From assembly GCF_030512175.1 (NCBI RefSeq), contig NZ_JAULBL010000002.1:1858149-1922148 (forward strand): 64,000 nucleotides of DNA, given 5' to 3'. Position numbers and translations under genes: made by a program. Below are positions 23,848 through 32,485 of the stretch, piece after piece (position 1 is the first letter of the stretch; the number at the start of each line of letters is the position of its first letter). Source of the stretch: Paeniglutamicibacter sulfureus (GTDB lineage Bacteria; Actinomycetota; Actinomycetes; Actinomycetales; Micrococcaceae). The notes beneath the pieces were generated by a model. That model made no database searches. It was not told the DNA's origin and saw only the letters and a program-made list of their open reading frames with translations.

Positions 23848-25083
23848 ATGAGCGCCAGCGCACCGGGCCCGGCCGACGCGGCGCAACTTGCCGCGTTGGC
23901 CGCGGCCGTCCCCGAGCTGGTCCGCCAACTCGGCGGCAGCGTACCCATCGGCACCTGGGACCTTGAGGCCAACCGGTTGCGCATCCAGCATCGGCCCGGC
24001 GCCGGGATCAGCGCGATGTACCGCATGCCCGCGGGCACCGGATTCAACGAGCTGGGCGCCACCACCGAGAAGATCGCCGTCCCCGGCGTCGCAGCCACCA
24101 CCATCGGCGCGGGCCCGCACACCCCCGGGATCACGGTCAGCGGTTGGATCCACCCCCGCGACCCCATGCTGCCCGACCTGGCCTCCGCCGCCGACCGGGT
24201 GCACGTGCAGCGGACCTGGGGCGAGGGAGAACGGCTCACGGGGCTGAAGACCGTCGCCTACCGGCCGCTGCGTCGCGCGGTGCTGCGCGCGACGTTCACC
24301 ACGCTGGGACCGCTGCGCATTCCACGCACCGTCTTCCTGAAGGTGGGACGCGCCCGCGCAATCACCGGGCTGCGCCTGCGCCACGAACTGCTCGCAGGCA
24401 CCGGCATCCCGGTCCCTGCCATGCTGGGCCCGCGCACCTCCGGGATCCTGGCACTGGAGGCCGGCCGCGGCGAATCGCTCGGGGCCGCCATCCGCCGGCA
24501 CTCGGGAGCGGACCTTGACCCCAACGACTTCATCGGCCTGCTCGATGCGCTGCCGGCCGGCGTGATGCAGCTGGAGGCCAGGTCTGCCTGGAGCGATTCG
24601 ATCCAGCGCTACCGCCAGGCGGCCACGCTGGCCCTCCCGCACCGGGCCGCGGAGCTGGAGACGCTCGCGGCGCGGATCGCTGCGCACCTTGCCGCCTCGG
24701 ATCGCGGCGAATTGGTGCCGGCGCACGGGGACTACTACGACGCGAACATCCTGCTGGAAGCCGGATCGATCAGTGCGCTGCTTGACCTCGACTCGCTGGG
24801 GCCCGGGTACCGGGTCGATGACCTGGCCTGCCTGCTGGGGCACTTGGCGATCCTGCCGTCGCTGGGGGAGAAGAACCGGGAGGCCGGCCCGGCGCTGGAG
24901 CGCTTCGGCGCAGTCTTTGAACGCCACGTCGATCCCCGCGCGCTGTGGGCGAGGTCGGCCGGGGTGGCGCTGACGCTGATTGCCGGGTCCCGTGGGCTCG
25001 GTGCCGACACGTGGGAGCAGGTGGCCGAGGCCCGGCTGCGGACGGTGGAGGAGCTGGTGCGACGCGCCGACGCGTTCGCCTGA
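23848..25083 (+). CDS. APH-fold phosphotransferase
   Basis: A 411-residue protein of the aminoglycoside phosphotransferase/choline-kinase fold. The C-terminal lobe carries the catalytic loop PAHGDYYDANILLEAG (HGDxxxxN, about residues 290-305) and the metal-binding LLDLDSLGPGYRVDDLACLLGHL. The N-terminal lobe is unusually long, with strands such as RLRIQHRPGAGISAMYRMP. Members phosphorylate antibiotics, choline, sugars or other small molecules. No resistance context exists here, and the gene sits behind a membrane protein gene with a 25-bp gap. I recall such genes as conserved chromosomal genes in Micrococcaceae, which favours a metabolic rather than a resistance role. Confidence 0.82.
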   Translation: MSASAPGPADAAQLAALAAAVPELVRQLGGSVPIGTWDLEANRLRIQHRPGAGISAMYRMPAGTGFNELGATTEKIAVPGVAATTIGAGPHTPGITVSGWIHPRDPMLPDLASAADRVHVQRTWGEGERLTGLKTVAYRPLRRAVLRATFTTLGPLRIPRTVFLKVGRARAITGLRLRHELLAGTGIPVPAMLGPRTSGILALEAGRGESLGAAIRRHSGADLDPNDFIGLLDALPAGVMQLEARSAWSDSIQRYRQAATLALPHRAAELETLAARIAAHLAASDRGELVPAHGDYYDANILLEAGSISALLDLDSLGPGYRVDDLACLLGHLAILPSLGEKNREAGPALERFGAVFERHVDPRALWARSAGVALTLIAGSRGLGADTWEQVAEARLRTVEELVRRADAFA

Positions 25084-25096
25084 GAGGATCCGCACC

Positions 25097-25144
25097 ATCT
25101 GGGTCCACGTTTGGGTCTACGTCTGGGTCCACATCCAGGTCCAC
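25097..25144. repeat. 12-bp tandem repeat after the phosphotransferase gene
   Basis: Four imperfect units built on GTCTGGGTCCAC at 25097, 25109, 25121 and 25133, starting 14 bp past the stop codon. Confidence 0.85.
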
Positions 25145-25164
25145 AAGCGCCCGGGACCCGCACT

Positions 25165-25216
25165 CCGGGACTGCCCTCCGGAACACACGCCCGGGACTGC
25201 CCTCCGGAACACACGC
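25165..25216. repeat. 26-bp perfect tandem duplication
   Basis: Positions 25165-25190 and 25191-25216 are identical; the unit begins CCGGGACTGCCC and ends ACACACGC. Further decayed CCGGAAC copies follow to about 25255, abutting the lrp stop codon. Confidence 0.9.
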
Positions 25217-25268
25217 CCGGAACTCCCACCCGGAACCCGCGCGCCGGAACCGCCGGCAGGGCACCGCC

Positions 25269-25772
25269 CTAGTTCGGAAGGTCCTCGGGGATCGGCCCGC
25301 CCAGTCCCTTGTGGTGGCCGAAGACCAGCGTCGTTTCGGTGTGACCCACGGACTCGTCGGTGGCCAGGTTGTCCAGCACCCAGTCGCGCAGCGCCTCGGT
25401 GGAACTCACGGCGATGTGCAGCAGGTAGTCGGTGGCCCCGGAGACATGGAACATGGAAAGGACCTCGGGCAGCCGCGGCATCTTGTCGGTGAACCTGTCG
25501 ATCTGCACGCGATCGTGCACGCGCAGCTTCACCGAGATCAGCGCCTGCACGCTGCGCCCCACCGCCGGCAGGCTGACCTCCGCGTGGTAGCCGGTGAGCA
25601 CCCCGCGCTCCACCAGGGCGCGGGTCCGCAACAGCGCCGTGGACGGTGCGATGCCCGTGCGCTGCGCCAGCAACGCGTTGCTGATGCGTGCGTCATTGAC
25701 CAGTTCCTGAATAATCCGACGGTCAACGGCGTCAAGTTCAACCGGTTGTTGCGGAAAAGTTGAAGGTGCCAT
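25269..25772 (-). CDS. Lrp/AsnC family transcriptional regulator
   Basis: A 167-residue DNA-binding regulator. The N-terminal winged helix-turn-helix (about 12-60) begins ELDAVDRRIIQELVNDARISNALLA-like, with ARISNALLAQRTGIAPSTA as the HTH. The C-terminal RAM/AsnC effector domain (about 70-150) includes VSGATDYLLHIAVSSTEALRDWVLD, the typical ligand-binding fold. Lrp proteins bind amino acids and often control a divergent gene; here the divergent neighbour is the Nudix gene 79 bp away. The effector cannot be predicted. It converges with the phosphotransferase gene across the repeat region. Confidence 0.94.
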   Translation of the reverse strand: MAPSTFPQQPVELDAVDRRIIQELVNDARISNALLAQRTGIAPSTALLRTRALVERGVLTGYHAEVSLPAVGRSVQALISVKLRVHDRVQIDRFTDKMPRLPEVLSMFHVSGATDYLLHIAVSSTEALRDWVLDNLATDESVGHTETTLVFGHHKGLGGPIPEDLPN

Positions 25773-25839
25773 GCTGATATTCCATCACAGTTGTGCTCGA
25801 TCGGGAGATTTGGACCCCGGGGAAAACCCCTGCACACCC

Positions 25840-25845
25840 TAAAAT
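25840..25845 (+). promoter_or_regulatory. -10 element of the Nudix gene (leaderless type)
   Basis: TAAAAT, one of the closest matches to TATAAT in the window, ends 6 nt before ATG 25852. Confidence 0.65.
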
Positions 25846-25851
25846 GGACTC

Positions 25852-26340
25852 ATGACTACCCCCGAACCCCAGGTCCACCGCGGCTTTGACACCCGGCTTG
25901 CCGCCTACTGCGTGGTGATCCGCGAGGGAGAGATCCTGCTGGCGCTGTGGGACATGCGCGAGCGCGATGCCGGATTCGTGCCGCGCTGGACCCTGCCCGG
26001 CGGCGGCGTGGAACTGGGCGAGGACATCGATGCCGGGGCCGTGCGCGAGGTGGAGGAAGAGACCGGCTACACGGTGCGCATCGATGCGCTGCTCTCCGTG
26101 GACTCGGGCCTGATCCCGGCGCACCGGCGCTACAGCGGCACCGAGTACCCCATGCAGACGGTCGCGGTCATCTATGCGGCCACGGTGACCGGCGGGGAGC
26201 TACGGCACGAGGCCAACGGCACCACCAGCCAGGCGGCCTGGTTCCGGCTCGAAGACGTCCCCGGGCTGAACCGCGTGGACCGCGTGGACGCCGCCATCGA
26301 GCTACACATCGAACACCTGCGCAAGGAAAGCACCAGATGA
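25852..26340 (+). CDS. Nudix hydrolase
   Basis: A 162-residue hydrolase of nucleoside diphosphates linked to another moiety. The complete Nudix box is present at about residues 47-69: GGGVELGEDIDAG followed by AVREVEEETGY, with the catalytic REVxEExGY core and the preceding LPGGG. The N-terminus LAAYCVVIREGEILLALW is the usual first beta-strand. The substrate is not defined (8-oxo-dGTP, NDP-sugars and ADP-ribose are common). Its stop overlaps the start of the lipoprotein gene (ATGA), so the two are coupled. It has its own leaderless-type promoter and may respond to the divergent Lrp. Confidence 0.94.
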   Translation: MTTPEPQVHRGFDTRLAAYCVVIREGEILLALWDMRERDAGFVPRWTLPGGGVELGEDIDAGAVREVEEETGYTVRIDALLSVDSGLIPAHRRYSGTEYPMQTVAVIYAATVTGGELRHEANGTTSQAAWFRLEDVPGLNRVDRVDAAIELHIEHLRKESTR

Positions 26341-27347
26341 GCGAAACGAACCACCCGCACCGCCTCCGCCGCGCCCGGGGGTTTGAAGCCCCGGGGCTTC
26401 GCGCACTCGGGCTCGGCGCCGCGCTGCTGGCCCTGGCCGGGTGCACCCCGGACGCCCAGGTGCCCATCTCGCAGGAGCAGACGGAGCGTGAACTGGTGCT
26501 CGTGCAGCGGCACGATGCCACTTCACAGGCCCTGGGCCACGCCTACAAGGACATGTTGGTCGACGCCGGGGTGTCGGCGCGCCTGGCGGAACCCGCTGCG
26601 GATCCGGTCGCGGAGGTCCTGGCCGGCCGGGCCGACGTTGCCGTGGCCGGATCCAGCGAGCTGCTCGCGGCCCTGGGCGAGGTCCCGGGCGCCAAGGACG
26701 ATGGCGACGCGTCCGGGGCCCCGGAGTCCACGGAGTCCCCGGCTGCACCCGGCGACCTGGACGCAGCTGCCGTCAACACCCGATTGCACGCGCTGACTCC
26801 CGAGGGCTTCGCCGTGCTGGACACCGCCGAGGCCGAGCGCACAGGGACCCTGGTCGTCACCGCCGCCACCGGCGCGGGCGAAAAGCTGGCGACCGTCGAC
26901 CAGCTTGGCCCGCTCTGCCCCGAGCTGGACTTCGGCATGACCCGCACGGTGCGGGCCACGCTTCTGCCGGCGCTTGGCCTGAAGGCATCGTGCACCCCCC
27001 GGGCGATCGTCGAGCTCACCGATGACCAGGCGCGCGGCGTCCTGCCGGTGATCAGCGATGCGGTCCAGGTGCAGGCGACGACGCTCGCGAATTCCGGGAT
27101 CCAGGACAACGCCCTGGTGGTGCTGCAGGGTTCCGCCTCGCTCTTCGCCCCGGAAGCCCTGACCCCGGTGATCACCACCGAGGGGGTGGGCCAGGATGCG
27201 ATCAAGGCCATCAACAAGCTCTCCGCCGCGCTGAAGCAGGAGGACCTTCAGGACATCAACCGCATGGTCTCCGGCCGCGACGCGCTGCACCCCAAGAAGG
27301 CCGCCGCCGACTGGCTGGCCGACGAATCGCTGGTCAGCGCCCCATGA
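26337..27347 (+). CDS. Substrate-binding lipoprotein, glycine betaine/OpuAC type
   Basis: A 336-residue exported lipoprotein. After a basic stretch and a hydrophobic segment comes the lipobox LALAGC with Cys36. The mature part resembles periplasmic binding proteins of betaine/choline ABC systems. The C-terminal third has the OpuAC-like end: LYP-type ALTPVITTEGVG, then AIKAINKLSAALKQEDLQDIN and AAADWLADE. An insertion rich in Asp, Pro and Ser (about 120-145) interrupts the first lobe. No permease or ATPase gene accompanies it, so it is an orphan receptor or serves a transporter encoded elsewhere. It overlaps the Nudix gene by 4 bp. The ligand is inferred only from family. Confidence 0.78.
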   Translation: MSETNHPHRLRRARGFEAPGLRALGLGAALLALAGCTPDAQVPISQEQTERELVLVQRHDATSQALGHAYKDMLVDAGVSARLAEPAADPVAEVLAGRADVAVAGSSELLAALGEVPGAKDDGDASGAPESTESPAAPGDLDAAAVNTRLHALTPEGFAVLDTAEAERTGTLVVTAATGAGEKLATVDQLGPLCPELDFGMTRTVRATLLPALGLKASCTPRAIVELTDDQARGVLPVISDAVQVQATTLANSGIQDNALVVLQGSASLFAPEALTPVITTEGVGQDAIKAINKLSAALKQEDLQDINRMVSGRDALHPKKAAADWLADESLVSAP

Positions 27348-27437
27348 TGACGCTCGGGCTTCACACTCGGCCGCCCCGCGGGGTTGCCTTGCTCACAGTC
27401 CACGCCCGCTCCCGGCCCACAATGAGAAAGTAAGAGC

Positions 27438-28667
27438 ATGCCAGAATTCAAGCAGTCCACGAAACTCCACAACGTCCTGTACGACATTCGCGGGCCGCTG
27501 CTGGAACACGCCCAGCGGATGGAGGCCGAGGGCCAGCGCATCCTCAAGCTGAACATCGGCAACCCGGCGCCCTTCGGCTTCGAGGCCCCGGACGCGATCC
27601 TGGTGGACATGATGCGCAACCTGCCCAACGCGCAGGGCTACTCGGACTCCCGCGGCATCTTCTCGGCCCGCACCGCCGTTTCGCAGTACTACCAGACCCG
27701 CGGCATCCAGACCATCGGCGTGGACGACATCTACCTGGGCAACGGCGTCTCCGAGCTGATCACGCTGAGCCTGAACGCGCTGCTGAACAACGGCGACGAG
27801 GTGCTGATCCCCGCCCCCGACTACCCGCTGTGGACCGCTTCGGTCTCGCTCGCCGGCGGCACCCCGGTGCACTACCTCAACGTCGAGGAGGAGGGCTGGC
27901 TGCCGGACCTGGAGGACATGGCCGCGAAGATCACCCCGCGCACCAAGGGCATCGTGCTGATCAACCCCAACAACCCCACCGGGGCGGTGTACCCGAAGGA
28001 AACCCTCGAGGGGGTCCTGGAGCTGGCGCGGCGGCACGGGCTCATCGTGTTCTCCGACGAGATCTACGAGAAGATCCTGTACGACGACGCGGTGCACATC
28101 AATACCGCCGCGTTGGCCGACGACGTGCTCATCCTGACCTTCTCCGGGCTGTCCAAGGCCTACCGGGTCTGCGGCTTCCGCGCCGGCTGGATGGCCATCT
28201 CCGGCCCCAAGCACCTGGCCAGCGACTACATCGAGGGCATCAACCTGCTCACCAACATGCGCCTGTGCGCCAACGTCCCGGCGCAGCACGCGATCCAGAC
28301 GGCGCTGGGCGGGTACCAGTCCATCAACGACCTGATCCTGCCCGGCGGGCGGCTGAAGGAACAGCGCGACGTCGCATTCGACATGCTCAACGCGCTGCCC
28401 GGAGTCAGCTGCCAGCAGGCCAAGGGCGCGCTGTACCTCTTCCCGAAGCTGGACCGGGAAATGTACCCCATCCACAACGACGAGGCCTTCGCGCTGGAAC
28501 TGCTCAAGCAGCAGAAGCTGCTGGTCTCCCACGGCACCGCGTTCAACTGGGTGGCCCCGGACCACTTCCGGCTGGTCACCCTGCCCTCGGTGCGCGACCT
28601 GCAGGACGCCATCGGCCGCATCGGCGAGTTCCTCGAGGACCTGCGCGAGGGCAAGGTCGGCGTCTAG
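27438..28667 (+). CDS. PLP-dependent aminotransferase, AlaA type
   Basis: Alanine/glutamate-pyruvate-type aminotransferase of fold type I, 409 residues, length and ends as in AlaA. N-terminal YDIRGPLLEHAQRMEAEG is diagnostic of this subgroup. The nucleotide-like PLP phosphate region is GNGVSELI, the substrate-binding NPNNPTG is at about 176-182, the Asp that pairs with the pyridine nitrogen lies in FSDEIYEKI, and the Schiff-base lysine is Lys240 in SGLSKAYRVCG. It is predicted to make alanine from pyruvate and glutamate. It stands alone between the lipoprotein and ppk2 genes and is followed by a four-unit 16-bp repeat. Confidence 0.93.
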   Translation: MPEFKQSTKLHNVLYDIRGPLLEHAQRMEAEGQRILKLNIGNPAPFGFEAPDAILVDMMRNLPNAQGYSDSRGIFSARTAVSQYYQTRGIQTIGVDDIYLGNGVSELITLSLNALLNNGDEVLIPAPDYPLWTASVSLAGGTPVHYLNVEEEGWLPDLEDMAAKITPRTKGIVLINPNNPTGAVYPKETLEGVLELARRHGLIVFSDEIYEKILYDDAVHINTAALADDVLILTFSGLSKAYRVCGFRAGWMAISGPKHLASDYIEGINLLTNMRLCANVPAQHAIQTALGGYQSINDLILPGGRLKEQRDVAFDMLNALPGVSCQQAKGALYLFPKLDREMYPIHNDEAFALELLKQQKLLVSHGTAFNWVAPDHFRLVTLPSVRDLQDAIGRIGEFLEDLREGKVGV

Positions 28668-28684
28668 GGAGTCGCCGACCCCCG

Positions 28685-28748
28685 CCTGCGCCGTCCCCGG
28701 CCTGCGCCGCCCCCTGCCTGTGCCGTCCCCGGCCTGTGCTGGCCACCC
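28685..28748. repeat. 16-bp tandem repeat after the aminotransferase
   Basis: Four units at 28685, 28701, 28717 and 28733 with consensus CCTGCGCCGTCCCCGG. The last is the most diverged. The array begins 17 bp after the stop codon. Confidence 0.85.
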
Positions 28749-28914
28749 TGCCGCGCAGGTGACCGGGCGAGGACCCCGGCACCGGCCGGTTCCCGGCACG
28801 GCACCTGCTGCCGCGCGGGTGGCGACGCAGGTCATTGGCGCAGGTCATTGACGGGATGGCGCCACCCGGTGTCGTACGCTGAAAGCCCGGCCCCCCATCC
28901 CGAAAGCGGCACGC

Positions 28915-29790
28915 ATGAGCAAGAAGACCAAGATCGCGGTTCCCTCCGTTCCCTTCGACGAACCCGCGCACCGGTTGTTCGCGGCCGGTGCGGATTTCCG
29001 GCTGGCCGATGTCGACCCGACCGCGAAGCCGGGCTACCTCGGCGACAAGAAGACCGGCGCCGTCGACCTGGCGGGCGTCGGCGCGGCGCTGGGCGACTTG
29101 CAGGAGCGGTTCTTCGCCGCCTCGCGGGCAGGTGCCCCGCACAAGATCCTGCTGGTGCTCCAGGGGATGGACACCTCGGGCAAGGGCGGGATCGTGCGCC
29201 ACGTCGTGGGGACCGTCGATCCGCAGGGCGTCAGCCACCACGCCTTCAAGGCACCCACCGCCGCCGAGGCCAAGCGCGATTTCCTCTGGCGCATCGCGCG
29301 CCAGCTGCCCAAGAGCGGGTACATCGGGGTCTTTGACCGCTCGCACTACGAGGACGTGCTGATCCACAAGGTCAGGGAGCTTTCGCCGGCGGAGGAGATC
29401 GAGCGCCGCTACGGCGCCATCAACGACTTCGAGCAGAACCTGGCGGACAAGAACACCACGATCATCAAGGTCATGCTGCACATCTCCAAGGACGAGCAGC
29501 GCGCGCGCCTGTCCGAACGCCTGGAGCGCGAAGACAAGCACTGGAAGTTCAACCCCGGGGACATCGACGAGCGCGCGTACTGGGATGACTACATGGGCGC
29601 CTACGAGGCCGCCATCCAGCGCACTGACACCGCCGCGGCGCCGTGGTTCGTCGTCCCGGCGGACAGGAAATGGTACGCCCGGCTGGCGGTGGCCACGCTG
29701 TTGCGCGAGGCGTTGGAGGCCATCGACCCGCAGTGGCCGGCAGCAGACTTCGACGTCGACGAGCAGCGCCGCCGGCTGGCCGCTTCCTAG
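28915..29790 (+). CDS. ppk2: Polyphosphate kinase 2 family protein
   Basis: A 291-residue soluble PPK2, which transfers phosphate from polyphosphate to nucleoside mono- or diphosphates (or the reverse). The Walker A motif is GMDTSGKGG (84-92); the second signature FDRSHYEDVL follows at about 141-150, with lid residues in RLERED and KHWKFNPGDIDER. Size fits single-domain PPK2 enzymes. Class I, II or III, and so the choice of AMP or ADP as acceptor, cannot be fixed without alignment. It is followed by a perfect 16-bp duplication and faces xseB. Confidence 0.93.
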   Translation: MSKKTKIAVPSVPFDEPAHRLFAAGADFRLADVDPTAKPGYLGDKKTGAVDLAGVGAALGDLQERFFAASRAGAPHKILLVLQGMDTSGKGGIVRHVVGTVDPQGVSHHAFKAPTAAEAKRDFLWRIARQLPKSGYIGVFDRSHYEDVLIHKVRELSPAEEIERRYGAINDFEQNLADKNTTIIKVMLHISKDEQRARLSERLEREDKHWKFNPGDIDERAYWDDYMGAYEAAIQRTDTAAAPWFVVPADRKWYARLAVATLLREALEAIDPQWPAADFDVDEQRRRLAAS

Positions 29791-29791
29791 G

Positions 29792-29823
29792 CTGCCGCGT
29801 CGGGACCCTGCCGCGTCGGGACC
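29792..29823. repeat. 16-bp perfect tandem duplication after ppk2
   Basis: CTGCCGCGTCGGGACC at 29792-29807 and again at 29808-29823, starting one base after the ppk2 stop codon. Confidence 0.92.
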
Positions 29824-29872
29824 TGCCAACCGGGGAAGTGCAGCAAAACCCACTGGGCGCACCCCGGCAACC

Positions 29873-30106
29873 TCACTCGGGGGAGTTCGCCCCGTTGTCC
29901 TTACGTGCGGCGTCCAGGCGCGCGGTGGCACCCTGCAGCCAGGCCTCGCAGCGTGCTGCCAGCGCCTCGCCGCGTTCCCACAGGGCCAGGGACTGTTCCA
30001 GGGTGGCGGCACCGGCCTCGAGCTGCGCGACGACGGCCACGAGTTCCTCGCGCGCCTGCTCGTAGCTCAGCGCGGCGATGTCGTTGGTTGCTGCTTCGGG
30101 GTTCAT
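29873..30106 (-). CDS. xseB: Exodeoxyribonuclease VII small subunit
   Basis: A 77-residue helical subunit that binds XseA to form exonuclease VII, which degrades single-stranded DNA in both directions during repair. The family core is complete: [21 protein letters not shown] and [22 protein letters not shown]. The start overlaps the xseA stop by 4 bp, giving the standard xseA-xseB coupling. Length is normal. Confidence 0.96.
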   Translation of the reverse strand: MNPEAATNDIAALSYEQAREELVAVVAQLEAGAATLEQSLALWERGEALAARCEAWLQGATARLDAARKDNGANSPE

Positions 30107-31374
30107 GGGGTGTTTCCTTCTTCCGGGGTGTGGCTGTGGGTGACGGTGGCGGCGAGCCGTCCGCGGGCCAGGCGCACCTGGACCTCGCTGCCGGTCGGGG
30201 CCTGCGCGGCGGAGCGGACAATGTCCCCTGATTCCAGTTGGATGACCGCATAGCCGCGGTCAAGGGTCTGCTGCGGGGACAGGGCGCGGACCTGGGCGCG
30301 CAGGTGCGCAATGGAATCGTGGCCGCGGGCCAGCGAGGCGCGCATGGCCAGGGTGCTGCGTTGGCCCAGCCGCACAACGTCCTCGCGCCGTCCCTGCACC
30401 ATGGATTCCGGAGTGGACAGCACCGGGCGTGCCCGCAGCGAGGCGATGCGCTGGGTCTCGCGCTCCACGTTGGCGCGCACCGCGCGGTCCAGCCGGTTCC
30501 GGGCCTGGGCCAGGTTGGCCAGCTCCTCGGCGAGGTCGGGCACCACGCGCTTGGCGGCGTCGGTGGGGGTGGAGGCGCGCACGTCGGCCACGTCGTCAAG
30601 GATCGGACGGTCGGCCTCGTGCCCGATGGCGGAGATCACGGGGGTCGTGCAGGCGGCGACGGCGCGCACCAGGTCCTCGGAGCTGAAGGGCAGCAGGTCC
30701 TCCAGTGCGCCGCCGCCGCGGGCGATGATGATCACCTCGACGTCGGGGTTGGCGTCCAGCTCGCGCAGCGCGGCGGTGACCTCCGCGACGGCGTTGACGC
30801 CCTGGACGGCGGTGTTGCGGATGTCGAATTGGACGGCGGGCCAACGCAGCGTGGCATTGCGCACCACGTCCTTCTCCGCGTCCGAGTCGCGCCCGGTGAC
30901 CAGCCCGATGCGGCCGGGCAGCAGCGGCAACGGCTGCTTGCGCGCGGGGTCGAAGAGGCCCTCGTCGAAGAGCGCGCGGCGCAGGCGCTCCAGGCGGGCC
31001 AGCAGGTCTCCGAGCCCCACGGGGCGCAGATCCGAGGCGTTGAGCGAGAGCCGGCCGGTCTTGGCGTAGAAACTGGGCTTCACCCGCGCCACCACGCGGG
31101 AGCCGACTTCCGGGGGCGTGTCCAGCGAGCGCATCACCGAGGCCCACACGGTCACCGAGAACGAGTAGTCGACATCCACGTCGCGCAGCGTCAGGTAGGC
31201 GTGGCCGTTGCGGACATTCGCCTCCAGCAGCTGGCCCTCCACCCACGATTCGGGGGAGTTCTCGATGTGCTGCTTGAGCTTTTCGCTCAGCACCCGCAGC
31301 GGCCAGGGGTTCTGCGGGGTGGTCGCCGCGGCGGTGCGCGGCAGCGAACCTTGTGCTTCTTGTGCTTGCTCCAC
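30103..31374 (-). CDS. xseA: Exodeoxyribonuclease VII large subunit
   Basis: The catalytic subunit of exonuclease VII, 423 residues. An N-terminal OB-fold (about 20-130, including [21 protein letters not shown]) binds ssDNA. The nuclease domain carries the XseA motifs [45 protein letters not shown] and [30 protein letters not shown], followed by a long coiled helical region. The GTG start at 31374 has an AAGGAAGG further upstream than usual. It is transcribed with xseB and diverges from a membrane protein gene. Confidence 0.97.
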   Translation of the reverse strand: MEQAQEAQGSLPRTAAATTPQNPWPLRVLSEKLKQHIENSPESWVEGQLLEANVRNGHAYLTLRDVDVDYSFSVTVWASVMRSLDTPPEVGSRVVARVKPSFYAKTGRLSLNASDLRPVGLGDLLARLERLRRALFDEGLFDPARKQPLPLLPGRIGLVTGRDSDAEKDVVRNATLRWPAVQFDIRNTAVQGVNAVAEVTAALRELDANPDVEVIIIARGGGALEDLLPFSSEDLVRAVAACTTPVISAIGHEADRPILDDVADVRASTPTDAAKRVVPDLAEELANLAQARNRLDRAVRANVERETQRIASLRARPVLSTPESMVQGRREDVVRLGQRSTLAMRASLARGHDSIAHLRAQVRALSPQQTLDRGYAVIQLESGDIVRSAAQAPTGSEVQVRLARGRLAATVTHSHTPEEGNTP

Positions 31375-31504
31375 GTGGGTGCGCGCCTTCCTTGGTGCTG
31401 GATTTCGAAACTACACCAACTCCCATTGATACCAGTAACGTGGGACAAAACGCTGCCGCCGGGCACACGCGCCCCCGCCCCGGCGCCGAACCAGCAGGAG
31501 CAAC

Positions 31505-32431
31505 GTGAGAATCGCAACAGCCGCCCGCAACATCCTCGCCATCGTCCTGCTGATGCTCGCCGTGCTGCTGGGCGCCGGGTCGCTGCTCGGGTCCGCGGCC
31601 ACCACCGTGGTTCACACCCCGGAACCGCTCCAGCGCATCCTGGGCCCGCTGGCCACCGACCCCCAGTTGCGTCGGGAGCTGCCCGAAGAACTCGGCGCCG
31701 CGTTGGAGGAGCGGATCACCGGGGGCGCCGCGGTGCCCCCGCAGTTGGCCGGCCCGCTGCACAACGCCGTCGCCACCGCCGGTGCAGCGATGCTCGACGA
31801 CCCTGGATTCCCCGCCGCGTGGGAACAGACCATCGAAGAGGCCAGGGCCGACTTCACCGCCCGCATGGCCGAAGCGAAGGGCACCGAGCAGGTCACGCTG
31901 CGCCTTGACCTGGCCCCGCTGCTGGGCAGCGGCTGGGGCACGCTGCAAGCATCCCTCGAGGGCTCGGTGCTCGGCGCCCTGCTGCCCACCGAGGTCCCGA
32001 TGCCGCCGGCGGTCCTGGAGACCGGCTGGCCCGACGCCCAACAGCTGCCAACCCCAACCCTGAACACCTGGCTGGCCGTGGCGCGCGGCTGGCCCTGGCT
32101 GTTGGCCGGGGCAGTGGTTGCGGCGGCGGCCGGGTTGCTGCTGGCCACCCGGGGCGGGCGGCCATGGGCGGTGTTCGCCGCCGGGTGCACGGCCCTGGCA
32201 CTGGGCGGCGCGGCGCTCCTGTGGTTCGCCGTCCTCGGACCGGTCATCGCCCCGGCGCAGGGAGCCGGCGTGGAGAGCTTGGTCACCGGCAGGTTGCTGG
32301 GTGCACTGGAGGAAGAGGTCGGGAGATTCGCCGCGATCCTTGGCGGCGGCGGCATCGTGCTGGTGATCGCGGGAATCGGGTGGGCCACCGTGGCCGGCCT
32401 GGCCGCGCATCGGGCCCCGCGCCGCGGCTAG
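31505..32431 (+). CDS. Membrane protein with large extracytoplasmic loop
   Basis: Not assigned to a named family. The 308-residue product starts at GTG 31505 behind an AGGAG site. One transmembrane helix at about 8-30 is followed by about 150 extracytoplasmic residues of helical character (EPLQRILGPLATDPQLRREL and VATAGAAMLDDPGFPAAWEQ), then three helices at about 193-213, 220-242 and 275-300. This one-plus-three layout is known for uncharacterised actinobacterial integral membrane proteins. The next gene, ispH, has its own leaderless-type promoter 54 bp away, so co-transcription is not required. Confidence 0.8.
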   Translation: MRIATAARNILAIVLLMLAVLLGAGSLLGSAATTVVHTPEPLQRILGPLATDPQLRRELPEELGAALEERITGGAAVPPQLAGPLHNAVATAGAAMLDDPGFPAAWEQTIEEARADFTARMAEAKGTEQVTLRLDLAPLLGSGWGTLQASLEGSVLGALLPTEVPMPPAVLETGWPDAQQLPTPTLNTWLAVARGWPWLLAGAVVAAAAGLLLATRGGRPWAVFAAGCTALALGGAALLWFAVLGPVIAPAQGAGVESLVTGRLLGALEEEVGRFAAILGGGGIVLVIAGIGWATVAGLAAHRAPRRG

Positions 32432-32472
32432 GCCGGTGGCTGAATCCACACCCCCGAATTTGCCCGCCCCAG

Positions 32473-32478
32473 TAGACT
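32473..32478 (+). promoter_or_regulatory. -10 element of ispH (leaderless type)
   Basis: TAGACT, 7 nt before ATG 32486. The same hexamer at the same distance occurs before the cyclo-ligase gene. Confidence 0.65.
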
Positions 32479-32485
32479 TGGACCC

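Noticed and set aside
23848-25083. Aminoglycoside resistance gene
   Set aside because: Only the general APH fold is visible; it is chromosomal with no mobile or resistance context, and the N-terminal lobe differs from known resistance enzymes.
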